DNA of 8,689 nt from an uncultured Rhodospirillaceae bacterium (GTDB taxonomy: Bacteria > Pseudomonadota > Alphaproteobacteria > RF32 > CAG-239). The notes beneath the pieces are model-generated. The model made no database searches. It was not told where the DNA came from and saw only the letters and a list, made by a program, of their open reading frames with translations. A program made the position numbers and the translations under genes. Positions 1-7,552 of this stretch are shown here, piece by piece (positions within the stretch are counted from its first letter, which is position 1; each line of letters starts with the position of its first letter). The stretch spans positions 1 through 8,689 of the forward strand of contig OMQI01000069.1 of NCBI GenBank assembly GCA_900313185.1, given 5' to 3'.

Positions 1-16
1 CGTCACCATGTCTCAT
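1..16 (-). CDS. 5' end of an unidentified gene, cut by the left window edge
   Basis: Only about five codons are visible, reading Met-Arg-His-Gly-Asp. The ATG at 16-14 has an AAAGGA Shine-Dalgarno core ending at 25, which leaves 8 nt to the ATG. The other nearby ATGs are worse. The one at 24-22 directly abuts the ribosome site and hits a stop after three codons, and the one at 9-7 is too far away. The gene lies beyond the trxA terminator, so it probably forms a separate transcription unit. An MRHG start is seen in some bacterial ribosomal protein bL17 sequences, but five residues cannot identify a protein, and bL17 normally follows rpoA, which is not here. Function is left open. Confidence 0.35.
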
Positions 17-24
17 GATGTCAT

Positions 25-30
25 TCCTTT
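25..30 (-). promoter_or_regulatory. Ribosome binding site for the left-edge gene
   Basis: The minus strand reads AAAGGA here, 8 nt before the ATG at 16-14. It lies in a purine-rich run (AAAAAAGAAAGGA), which is typical of a translation start and supports a real gene running off the left edge. Confidence 0.4.
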
Positions 31-43
31 CTTTTTTCTCTGT

Positions 44-60
44 GCTTTGCTTTACAAAGC
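44..60 (-). other. Short inverted repeat in the leader of the left-edge gene
   Basis: GCTTTG at 44-49 and CAAAGC at 55-60 form a perfect 6-bp stem with a 5-nt loop. In the minus-strand transcript no U-tract follows it, so it is not an intrinsic terminator. It would sit just upstream of the ribosome site of the gene at the left edge. It could be an ordinary leader hairpin or a chance repeat. Confidence 0.3.
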
Positions 61-146
61 GGATTAATACACGGCTCTTACTACGGTGGCGCCAAGCGCT
101 CATACATAAAAGCCACTCAATTTCGGCTGACTCTTAACATAAATAT

Positions 147-174
147 TTTATAAAATCAAGCGTTTTATTGAAAA
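147..174 (-). promoter_or_regulatory. Candidate promoter for the left-edge gene
   Basis: On the minus strand TTTTCA (174-169) is followed after 16 bp by TATAAA (152-147). These match the sigma-70-type -35 and -10 consensus at 4 of 6 and 5 of 6 positions. It lies just downstream of the trxA terminator, where a new transcription unit would need a promoter, and would give a leader of roughly 120 nt. The stretch is very AT-rich, so chance matches are common. Confidence 0.35.
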
Positions 175-183
175 ATAATCATC

Positions 184-215
184 AAAAAAGACTCCGAAAA
201 CTGATTTTCGGAGTC
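184..215 (-). terminator. Rho-independent terminator of the trxA end of the operon
   Basis: The perfect 11-bp inverted repeat GACTCCGAAAA (190-200) / TTTTCGGAGTC (205-215) encloses a 4-nt loop. In the minus-strand transcript it is followed directly by six U residues (184-189). It begins 37 nt past the trxA stop codon. No T-run follows the stem on the plus strand, so the terminator acts in one direction and ends transcription coming from trxA. Confidence 0.93.
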
Positions 216-252
216 AGAGACTTAGAAATCTACAACAGTTGTTTTTTAATAA

Positions 253-570
253 TTACTTATAGGACTCTATCCAAGATTGAATAGTAGCTTGCGTATTTAA
301 TCCTACCTTCATATCAACCTGTTTACCGTCTTTAAATAAAAACAACGTAGGAATACTGCGCAATCCGAAACGGCTTGCAACTTCAGGTGAATCATCTACA
401 TTCATTTTGTAAATTTTCACGGTATCGCCCATTTCGTCATCGATGGTTTCCAAAATAGGGCCCAACTGGCGGCACGGTCCGCACCATTCCGCCCAAAAAT
501 CTACCAATACCAAACCTTTAGAATTTGAAACTGTTTCATCAAACTGGCTATCTGTTAAAGGCTGTGTCAT
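253..570 (-). CDS. trxA: Thioredoxin
   Basis: A 105-residue, single-domain cytoplasmic thioredoxin that reduces protein disulfides and is recharged by thioredoxin reductase. The active site WCGPC is at residues 29-33 (Cys30 and Cys33), within the classic VDFWAEWCGPC stretch that also carries the buried Asp24. The cis-proline loop SIPT (Pro74) and the downstream LFKDGK turn are present. Length and motifs match TrxA of the E. coli type, and there is no signal peptide. The ATG at 570 has an AAGGAG ribosome site (582-577) with 6-nt spacing. The gene lies 89 bp after addA and is closed by a strong terminator 37 nt beyond its stop, so it is last in the operon. It may also have its own promoter in the gap. 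From memory, the addB-addA-trxA order recurs in alphaproteobacteria. Confidence 0.97.
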   Translation of the reverse strand: MTQPLTDSQFDETVSNSKGLVLVDFWAEWCGPCRQLGPILETIDDEMGDTVKIYKMNVDDSPEVASRFGLRSIPTLFLFKDGKQVDMKVGLNTQATIQSWIESYK

Positions 571-603
571 TTTGTTCTCCTTATTTTTGTTAATCTTGAG
601 GAT

Positions 604-632
604 ATATAGTATCTCTGTCGTTAATATTAAAG
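604..632 (-). promoter_or_regulatory. Candidate internal promoter for trxA
   Basis: The 89-bp gap between addA and trxA is the only sizeable gap inside the gene block. On the minus strand CTTTAA (632-627) is followed after 17 bp by CTATAT (609-604), which resembles the alphaproteobacterial CTTGAC-N17-CTATAT pattern. The transcript would start about 15-20 nt before the trxA ribosome site. A second weak possibility further upstream uses TTGTAA and TAATAT. The gap is AT-rich, so this is tentative. No terminator hairpin follows addA, so read-through from addA is also expected. Confidence 0.35.
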
Positions 633-659
633 ATAAACGAAATAATTACAACACTTTTT

Positions 660-3600
660 TTATAAAACTTGCATTAATCGTAATTCATTGGTCCATAAAA
701 TATAACTTTCAATTTTACGCTTAGGATATATTTCGTGCATAAGTTCTTCATAGGCCTTTAATTGGTCTTTATACATAGGTGGTATTTTATCAGCACTTTT
801 GGCAACCTTTTTATTGGTCTTAAAATCGATAATCGTAACCTTATCATCCTGCACAATAAGCCTATCTATTTGTCCCGAAATTATCTGTTCTCCCACTTTA
901 CCGAAAACCGGCACTTCTGCTCGAGAATCCGGACCGAAAAATTCCGCATATTCCTCTTTTTTCAGCAATCCCAAAATTTCTGACTTTATTTTTTGTTTTT
1001 GCTCACTTGAAAAATCGGTAACATTTTTATTCAAATAATCATCGATAATTTGTTCCTTATTTTCACTTTGAGGAGGCAAAAATTGAATAATTTTATGTAT
1101 AAGAGTTCCGCGGCGATAATAATCAGTACCTTCTTTAAGCGGTGAAACGGAATCCGGTTCTTCTTCATCTTTTTCACTTTTCAATTTAGACGGAGTGTAA
1201 GGTTTGGCCATGGGGGATTCTCCTTTAGCATCAGTTTCCAACCATTTTTCCGGCTTCTTATCCAGCGGAGTTATGAAATATTTCGTTTTTGGTTTAACTA
1301 CCTTGAGAGCAGGGCTTTCCAAAACAAGTTTACCTTCTGCATCCTTGCCAATAATTTCACCTATGGTTCTCTCACAAATTTTCAACCACGAATCATCCTT
1401 TATTTTATCGGAATTAGCGTAACCGCATACAATAAGTTGTTCCTCGGCTCTGGTCAAAGCAACATACAACAAACGTCTATATTCCTCCAAGTTTACGATA
1501 CCACTGGTTTTGTTTATTTCGACGAGCCTTTTATCATAGTCATTTTTACAGAGCGGATAATAAGGCAATCCGGCATCATCAAACTGCAACTTTTGCTCGC
1601 AACTGTTTTTAGGCAATTGAACACTGTCCGGCAAGAAAACAACTCTGGCCTGCAATCCTTTTGAATGGTGAACTGTCATTAATCGCACCGCATCATTTTG
1701 GGCTTCATCACCTTCACGTTTGATTGCGGTTTCATCATTTTCAAACCACGAAATAAAGCCCTGTAAATCCGGTGTTTGAGTTTGTTCATACTCCAATGTT
1801 ATATTCATAAACTCATCAATGGCATCTTCGGCTTCGATTCCCATTCTTTGCATAAATTTACGGCGGCCCCCCATATTCACCAGAACATAATTGAACAACT
1901 CATACGGACGTATAAAATCAAGTTTTCTTTGCAATTCGTATAAATCTATGCAGACTTGGGCATATTTTTCGTTTTTGCTCAAACTTTTCCACAAAGTTGC
2001 GCCATTGCGTTCACAACACAAAATTTCCAAATCATCGTCAGTTAAATTAAACAGTGGCGATTTCAATACTTCGGCCAATGACAAATCGTCATCCGGCAAA
2101 AGCAAAAATTTGCCTAAAGAAATTAAATCTTGCACGGCAATTTGTTCCGCCAATACCATTTTATCGGCTCCGGCTATATTGATACCCTTTTGCTTGCAGA
2201 CACGGATAAATTCTTCCATAAATGCATTTCGATGTCTGACTAAAACCATAAAATCCTTATATCTTAAAGGATAGATGGAATTTTTGCTTTCTGCCATCAT
2301 TTGTTCGATTTTTTTAGCAATCTGCTCAGCCATCTTTGTTATGACCGAAACTTTCTTACTCATTTCCATCGGTGGCATTAAATTATCCGTATTAGAAGCT
2401 TTTTCATCTTTTTCAGCCTTGCATAACGGCCAAATTTCAACTCTGCCGTATTCACCGGTTCTGACTGCCATATGCTCAATCGCCGAACCTGCAATTACTC
2501 CTTGAGCGACATCTTTATCAGCAAATACAGTATTTACACTATCCAATATCGCCGGCGTGGAACGAAAAGAATATTCCATATCCACTTTATCAAAATTAGC
2601 TCCCGCATGTTCTTTGAAATAATCCAACATCTCATTAAACTTTTGCAAATCTGCTCCCTGAAAACTGAAAATCGATTGTTTTCCGTCACCCACCACAAAT
2701 ACTGTGCGAATTTTATCCCGTGCTCCCGAGCCGGCAAAAAATTCATTGCTTAACGCCTTAATAATATTCCATTGTTGCGGAGAAGTATCTTGGGCTTCAT
2801 CAAGCAAAATATGATCAATACCCCCGTCAAGCTTATATAATACCCACGCTGTCTGTTCTTTATCAGACAATAAAGCGCAGGTTTTGTTAATCAAATCCGC
2901 ATAATCCAAATAAGACTGGGCTCGTTTATATTCCTCATATTTGCTGTTTATACTCTGCGCAATGGTCAAAAAAGCTTTACTGGACTTATATATTCGGATA
3001 TTACGACATTTTTTATATGCTTCACTCAAGCGTTGAGCTTCTCTTTCCATTCGTTCCGAAACCGACGGATCTTTTTCTTTTGCCCCGCTTGTTGCTATAT
3101 TTTTATATGGCTCTCCATCCTTTTTAATGAAACAAGATACATATTCGTCATAACAATCAGGAGAACAATTATTTTGCAAAATTTTCTCAAGAATTCCAGC
3201 TTTAATAATGCTCGTGTCCGATCCGAACTTTAGTGCTTCTATGTCAGCTAGCAAATCACTCTTGTTGATATTTTTCATACATTCGGCTTTAATTTGATCC
3301 TCATTATCGGTTTCCGAAACTCCCAATTTTTGCCGTAACTGTTCCAATATTTTATTCAAATCGCCGTATTTTTTAAGGCTTTCGCAAATCTTAGCATAAT
3401 TCTCGGTAATATGTTTCATTACTTTCGTAAAAGAATCTTTACTTAAATTTGCTGCCAAATATTTAACGGACATCGCTTCAGGAGTGTCGGAAAAATTGCT
3501 TTCACGTAAGATTTCATTTTGAATTTGTTTTAAGGTTTCTGCGGAATCTCTCTCACTTAAAATTTTAAAATACGGAGAAACTCCTGCCTCCAGCGGAAAA

Positions 3601-4043
3601 CGTTTAAGCACTTCTTCGCAAAAGCTGTGTATGGTTTGAATTTTAATTCCGCCAGGAGTATCCAAAAGTAATGCAAACAAGATTCGAGCACGACCAATAT
3701 ATTCCGATAATTTTTCTTTATCTTGAGCTTCTTCTTTTAATAAATCCTGTATGTTTTCTTGTAATTGTTCATCGCTTTGCACCGACCATCCGCTCAATCT
3801 TTCAAATATACGGCTTTTCATTTCCGCAGCCGCTGCTTTGGTGTAGGTCAAACATAAAATCCGCTCCCGGTTATCAACATCTTCAAGCAATAAACGAAGC
3901 ACTCTGTCCGACAAAACTTTTGTTTTTCCGGTTCCGGCTGAAGCCTCTACCCAGACAGATGTGTGGGGATTGGCTGCTCGATGTTGTCTAGCTGAAGCAT
4001 TCTTAACTTCTTCGCTTACTTCTTTCTCAACATTACTATTCAT
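660..4043 (-). CDS. addA: AddA, helicase-nuclease subunit of the AddAB double-strand-break repair enzyme
   Basis: The motor subunit of AddAB, the RecBCD counterpart. It unwinds and resects broken DNA ends to make a 3' tail for RecA. From the ATG at 4043 it is 1127 residues, usual for the family. UvrD-like superfamily 1 helicase motifs appear in order: Walker A ASAGTGKT (34-41), LTYTKAAAAEM (65-75), Walker B LLDEAQDT (413-420), VGDGKQSIFSFQGAD (451-465), YSFRS (491-495), MTVHHSKGL (789-797) and RRLLYVALTRAEEQL (856-870). A charged linker (about 950-970) leads to a RecB-type nuclease with RGTLIH (His983), GQIDRL (Asp1060), IIDFKTNK (Asp1073, Lys1075) and QLKAYE (Gln1094, Tyr1098), so both activities look intact. 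The frame opens at 4064, but the AGGAGG ribosome site (4058-4053) lies downstream of those first ATGs. The ATG at 4043 sits 9 nt after it. GTG at 4046 is an alternative. The start overlaps the addB end by 8 bp. Confidence 0.96.
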   Translation of the reverse strand: MNSNVEKEVSEEVKNASARQHRAANPHTSVWVEASAGTGKTKVLSDRVLRLLLEDVDNRERILCLTYTKAAAAEMKSRIFERLSGWSVQSDEQLQENIQDLLKEEAQDKEKLSEYIGRARILFALLLDTPGGIKIQTIHSFCEEVLKRFPLEAGVSPYFKILSERDSAETLKQIQNEILRESNFSDTPEAMSVKYLAANLSKDSFTKVMKHITENYAKICESLKKYGDLNKILEQLRQKLGVSETDNEDQIKAECMKNINKSDLLADIEALKFGSDTSIIKAGILEKILQNNCSPDCYDEYVSCFIKKDGEPYKNIATSGAKEKDPSVSERMEREAQRLSEAYKKCRNIRIYKSSKAFLTIAQSINSKYEEYKRAQSYLDYADLINKTCALLSDKEQTAWVLYKLDGGIDHILLDEAQDTSPQQWNIIKALSNEFFAGSGARDKIRTVFVVGDGKQSIFSFQGADLQKFNEMLDYFKEHAGANFDKVDMEYSFRSTPAILDSVNTVFADKDVAQGVIAGSAIEHMAVRTGEYGRVEIWPLCKAEKDEKASNTDNLMPPMEMSKKVSVITKMAEQIAKKIEQMMAESKNSIYPLRYKDFMVLVRHRNAFMEEFIRVCKQKGINIAGADKMVLAEQIAVQDLISLGKFLLLPDDDLSLAEVLKSPLFNLTDDDLEILCCERNGATLWKSLSKNEKYAQVCIDLYELQRKLDFIRPYELFNYVLVNMGGRRKFMQRMGIEAEDAIDEFMNITLEYEQTQTPDLQGFISWFENDETAIKREGDEAQNDAVRLMTVHHSKGLQARVVFLPDSVQLPKNSCEQKLQFDDAGLPYYPLCKNDYDKRLVEINKTSGIVNLEEYRRLLYVALTRAEEQLIVCGYANSDKIKDDSWLKICERTIGEIIGKDAEGKLVLESPALKVVKPKTKYFITPLDKKPEKWLETDAKGESPMAKPYTPSKLKSEKDEEEPDSVSPLKEGTDYYRRGTLIHKIIQFLPPQSENKEQIIDDYLNKNVTDFSSEQKQKIKSEILGLLKKEEYAEFFGPDSRAEVPVFGKVGEQIISGQIDRLIVQDDKVTIIDFKTNKKVAKSADKIPPMYKDQLKAYEELMHEIYPKRKIESYILWTNELRLMQVL

Positions 4044-6945
4044 CACCATTATCCTCCTCATCATTTTCTTCTCTTACCGACCATTCCAAATAACGTGATA
4101 AATGATCGTAATCCTTATATTGCCCGTGTTTACTTTTTACCGGTTTTGCCAAATAAGGACGTTCTATATTATCAAAACCGTCTATCAGATTTTGCAATGC
4201 AACCTCTATTTTACTTATGGCTTCTTGGCTTTGCTCATAATCGGTTTTTCCGGACTTATCTTTTAAGGCCCAGTATTGCATGCCGGCAACTTTTGCTCTT
4301 TTAACCCCTTCGTAACCGACTTTTTGTGCTATCAAAGCCTCGACAGGCAATTGCGGAGCGGTAGCTTCTTTTATTTCTTTGTCACCTCGTCCTTTGCCGG
4401 TTTTATAATCAAGTATATTAATACAGCCGTCTTTTGTTTCATCTACTCGGTCGGCTTTTGCCGTAATTAAGAAATCACCGGCTTTTCCTTTAAATGTCAT
4501 TTCTCCATTGACTTCACTGTGCACTTTAGCGATTGATCTACGATATTCTCGTTCTTTTTTTACTACCATATCAATCATGGCTTTTAATTGCGGTTTCCAA
4601 AAAGCTTGCACTTCCTCACTGATATTGTTTAACTCTTGCAATCCGGCATTCATCAATAACTCGGCCGCATTTTCCGGATAGTATTCCCCGTTATACTCGT
4701 TATTAAAATCTTCTAATATTTTATGCACCATAATTCCAAAATCAAACGCCTCTTTTTCACGATCCAAATCTTTCAGCGGTTTTAATTTAAGTATTTCTTT
4801 GGCGTAAACCGAATACGGATCACGCATTAAAATTTCGACTTGGCTTGCCGATAGTTTGCGTGGGCGATATTTTATCTCCGGACGAGGGTGCGGGGCTTTT
4901 ATCGAGCAAGGATTACTGCAACGTTCCAAATTCTTGGCCCATACCGAATAAGGCTCTTGATATATGAACGCATATTTCGCTTTTTGTTCATCTTCACTGC
5001 CGAAAATCGCTTCCAATACCGTTTCAAAACGAAGCCACCATCTCGACTTATCGGTAGGTGTTCCACCTACTTTTTGAGCTCTGGTAATATACACTTCGGG
5101 AGCATTCAGCAGATGGGCAAAATCGGCAGCACATACTCCGATATTTCTCTCTGATTGCGGCATTTTGAAAGCCGTTTTCATCGGACGTGACATCCACATA
5201 TCGGTTTGCGGAAGTTGAGGCCAAGTACCCTCATTTGCTTCACCGATAATAACTCTGTCATAATTGGTAAGGCGTGCTTCAATCGGCCCTAAAATCTTAA
5301 TCCGAGGATGATACCCGTATCTCGAACGCACGTTTTTCTCAGTCATCATTGTCACCAAAAACGGCAAATAATCGTTGGCATAAATTTCGCCCAATTCATC
5401 ACTTTTGTTTATGAGTGCTGCAAAAAATTCTGCCGCAACATTTCCGTCATCATTTTTCCAAATAATTTCATCACCGGTTTTAGTATCCGTGTCCGCTAAA
5501 CTCTGTGCAACTTCTATATGAGCGATCAGCATCCTCTTTAAATCCACTTTCGGGCTTTCATACAGCTCTTTCAGCGGAAGCAATCGCTTCTCAAAATCAT
5601 CAAGTAATGCTTGTTGAGGGGCCTTGAGCTTCTCTTCATTTCTCAAAGCCAGTTCAAGTTTATATACTTTTTGTTTGAAATCAGCGCTATTATCGCCGCA
5701 CGCCGTAAACGGATATTTAAGCAATGCCATTTTTGCAGCCATCGTATTTTGAACAATTACCTCGGCAATCAAACGAAAATATATACCTATATGCGTTAAA
5801 CTTAAAGGTTGTCCTGCCGAATCGTCGGCATCTATTTTCCATTTTTTCAACTCTGAAATCACACGTCGGGATAAATTACGATCAACTGTCACCAAAGCCA
5901 CCGTTTTACCCTCGGTTTCCAGTGTTTCACGCATAATCATGGCTATTGTTTTCGCCTCGTGGCGCATATCATCGCAATTTATCAGATGAATATCCTTAAA
6001 CGTATCGGCAGAAAATATTTTCTCAGACAATTTTCTCCATTCTCCGGTTGTAGAAGCCGGACGCATTATCTCGCTGATTAACTTTTCTCTTTGGCTTATA
6101 TTTTTATCTGCTATATCAACCACCTCATCACGAGACATTTGCAGACAATCCAACAATCTTTTCAATTCATATTGAGGGTGATTTTCATCAATTTTTTTCC
6201 ACGAATCGGCATCTAAATACTTGTCTAATCCGTAAAGATAAACCTCACCATCAGGAAATTCGGCAACAGTCTTTACCATTTCTTTTAATACCGGAAAAGC
6301 TGCCGTACTGCCTGCTATAACTATTTTAGGCCTGTTCGATGAAGTGCGCCAAAAATCCAATTCAGCCCTCAAGAGCTGTTTTCTCCTTTCCATCGGGTCG
6401 CAATAACCGTTTTCTTCCAAAATGCGAGGCCAATATTTGGTAATAATTTTAAGCAATGTCAATGTTTTGCGCCAATGATCGGAATAATCATCGGGAACAA
6501 TATTGTCTAATCTAGCAAAATCCAATTCTTCGTTCTGCACGGTATCAATAAACGAAGCCAAATTTTGAGCCAATGCATAAGCTTGTGCCAATGAAACATC
6601 ATCAACACCATACTCGTTTTTATGCATAATCAATTTGGTAAAGTTGAATACTCTTTCCATACTGTCTATTGCCGGCTTGAGGTTAGGTAGAATTTCCGCT
6701 CCTCCGCCTAAAAAGATTTCATTTTCATCTGTTTCCGCAATCGGTTCCATTCGCGGTAATATCGTGGGTTTTCCTCCGTTATATCTGACAAAAGCATCAG
6801 CCAAACTCTGACAAGAGCGTCGATTAGGTAACAGAAACAAGATATTGGAAAGCTCTTCAGGTTTATTTTCGTATCTTTTTATGAAATATCCGGCCAGAAC
6901 ATCAACAAAAGATTCATTTCCGTTGATATTATAAACATTCATCAT
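4036..6945 (-). CDS. addB: AddB, second nuclease subunit of AddAB (alphaproteobacterial type)
   Basis: Partner of AddA. In Bacillus AddAB its inactive helicase fold scans for Chi and its nuclease cuts the 5'-ended strand. It is 969 residues from the ATG at 6945. The N-terminus has ILFLLPNRRSCQSLADAF (35-52) in place of the usual start of an ATPase, and I find no GxGKT Walker A. A UvrD-fold remnant is visible as GPIEARL (553-559), VIIGEANEGTWP (565-576) and TRAQK (621-625). The RecB-type nuclease domain has FGIMVHKIL (His741), AKADRVD (Asp832), ILDYKTGKG (Asp846, Lys848) and APQLPVEAL (Gln865), so the nuclease looks active. The four Fe-S cysteines known from Bacillus AddB are not apparent: the first position reads RDPYSVYA and the C-terminus has no cysteine. 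The very acidic C-terminal tail encodes the addA ribosome site. The gene starts 12 bp after rdgB. Confidence 0.94.
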   Translation of the reverse strand: MMNVYNINGNESFVDVLAGYFIKRYENKPEELSNILFLLPNRRSCQSLADAFVRYNGGKPTILPRMEPIAETDENEIFLGGGAEILPNLKPAIDSMERVFNFTKLIMHKNEYGVDDVSLAQAYALAQNLASFIDTVQNEELDFARLDNIVPDDYSDHWRKTLTLLKIITKYWPRILEENGYCDPMERRKQLLRAELDFWRTSSNRPKIVIAGSTAAFPVLKEMVKTVAEFPDGEVYLYGLDKYLDADSWKKIDENHPQYELKRLLDCLQMSRDEVVDIADKNISQREKLISEIMRPASTTGEWRKLSEKIFSADTFKDIHLINCDDMRHEAKTIAMIMRETLETEGKTVALVTVDRNLSRRVISELKKWKIDADDSAGQPLSLTHIGIYFRLIAEVIVQNTMAAKMALLKYPFTACGDNSADFKQKVYKLELALRNEEKLKAPQQALLDDFEKRLLPLKELYESPKVDLKRMLIAHIEVAQSLADTDTKTGDEIIWKNDDGNVAAEFFAALINKSDELGEIYANDYLPFLVTMMTEKNVRSRYGYHPRIKILGPIEARLTNYDRVIIGEANEGTWPQLPQTDMWMSRPMKTAFKMPQSERNIGVCAADFAHLLNAPEVYITRAQKVGGTPTDKSRWWLRFETVLEAIFGSEDEQKAKYAFIYQEPYSVWAKNLERCSNPCSIKAPHPRPEIKYRPRKLSASQVEILMRDPYSVYAKEILKLKPLKDLDREKEAFDFGIMVHKILEDFNNEYNGEYYPENAAELLMNAGLQELNNISEEVQAFWKPQLKAMIDMVVKKEREYRRSIAKVHSEVNGEMTFKGKAGDFLITAKADRVDETKDGCINILDYKTGKGRGDKEIKEATAPQLPVEALIAQKVGYEGVKRAKVAGMQYWALKDKSGKTDYEQSQEAISKIEVALQNLIDGFDNIERPYLAKPVKSKHGQYKDYDHLSRYLEWSVREENDEEDNGDE
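4053..4058 (-). promoter_or_regulatory. addA ribosome binding site inside the addB 3' end
   Basis: The minus strand reads a perfect AGGAGG here. It is formed by the GAG-GAG-GAT codons of the acidic AddB tail (Glu-Glu-Asp). It selects the addA start: ATGs at 4064 and 4061 lie upstream of it, ATG 4049 is only 3 nt away, GTG 4046 is 6 nt away and ATG 4043 is 9 nt away. The addB stop (4038-4036) lies just past that start, so ribosomes finishing addB would terminate on top of the addA start. Confidence 0.85.
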
Positions 6946-6952
6946 TTTCAAT

Positions 6953-6956
6953 CTCC
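6953..6956 (-). promoter_or_regulatory. addB ribosome binding site that decides its start
   Basis: GGAG lies in the short gap after the rdgB stop. A TTG codon at 6951 is in frame but only 1 nt from this site. The ATG at 6945 is 7 nt away and is preferred. A second ATG at 6942 is 10 nt away and cannot be excluded. Confidence 0.75.
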
Positions 6957-6957
6957 G

Positions 6958-7551
6958 TTAAAGGCTTATCAAATACTCTTTAAACTTTTGCATTGCCCGA
7001 CCACGATGCGATATTTTATTTTTTTCCTCTTTACTCATCTGGGCAAAACTGCAATCATATCCGTCGGGAATAAAGACCGGATCATATCCGAATCCACCGT
7101 CGCCATACATCTTTTCAAAGGCTATTTTACCGTCAACCCGGCCTTCAAATAATTTATACCGACCATCCGGATATGCCAACGAAACCACGCAAGAAAAATG
7201 TGCTTTACGGCTCTTGTCGGAACTCTCATTCATTTCTGCCAGCAGTTTATCGATTCCTTTATCAAAATCCCGATTCGGAGCATAGCGGGCCGAATAAACT
7301 CCGGGAGCTCCGTTTAAGGCATCGACACATAATCCAGAATCGTCAGCAATACAAGGAATTCCCAAGGCTTTCGCTATCGTTTGCGATTTAAGCAAAGAAT
7401 TCTCTGCAAATGTTGTACCTGTTTCCTCAACATCGGGAAATGTGACGTCTGCCGATGACACAACTTCGATTCCCAGCGGAGCCAACATATTCTTAATTTC
7501 CGATATTTTACCGGCGTTATGACTGGCAAACAAAATCTTACTAAGCTTCAT
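6958..7551 (-). CDS. rdgB: dITP/XTP pyrophosphatase (RdgB/HAM1 family)
   Basis: A 197-residue cytosolic enzyme that hydrolyses ITP, dITP and XTP to monophosphates and pyrophosphate, keeping deaminated purines out of DNA and RNA. Family motifs are complete: SHNAGK (10-15, nucleotide-binding loop), EETGTTFAENSLLKS (42-56), ADDSGLCVDALNGAPGVYSARY (69-90, with the catalytic/metal Asp70 and Asp71), GDGGFGYDPVF (150-160) and SHRGRA (181-186, base recognition). The frame stays open to 7677, but the 42 extra residues are translated from inside rph and have no family counterpart. The ATG at 7551 begins the canonical MKLSKILFASHNAGK and has a GGGAG site 6 nt upstream. It starts 1 bp after the rph stop. 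Loss of RdgB in E. coli creates DNA lesions that need recombination repair, which fits the downstream addBA. Confidence 0.97.
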   Translation of the reverse strand: MKLSKILFASHNAGKISEIKNMLAPLGIEVVSSADVTFPDVEETGTTFAENSLLKSQTIAKALGIPCIADDSGLCVDALNGAPGVYSARYAPNRDFDKGIDKLLAEMNESSDKSRKAHFSCVVSLAYPDGRYKLFEGRVDGKIAFEKMYGDGGFGYDPVFIPDGYDCSFAQMSKEEKNKISHRGRAMQKFKEYLISL

Positions 7552-7552
7552 T

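Noticed and set aside
1..16. Firm identification of the left-edge gene as ribosomal protein bL17 from its MRHG start.
   Set aside because: Five residues are not enough, and the usual rpoA neighbour is absent.
184..215. The inverted repeat as a bidirectional terminator.
   Set aside because: The T-run follows the stem only in the minus-strand direction. The plus-strand side continues AGAGACTTAG.
2534..2746. A 70-codon minus-strand open frame inside addA.
   Set aside because: It is out of frame within the AddA helicase region, whose motifs are continuous, so there is no sign of a frameshift or a nested gene.
4044..4064. AddA starting at the ATG at 4064 or 4061.
   Set aside because: These ATGs lie before the AGGAGG element, and no other good ribosome site was seen upstream of them. 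The extra residues are the ribosome-site sequence itself.
6946..6951. TTG start of addB at 6951.
   Set aside because: It lies only 1 nt from the GGAG ribosome site. The ATG at 6945 has normal spacing.
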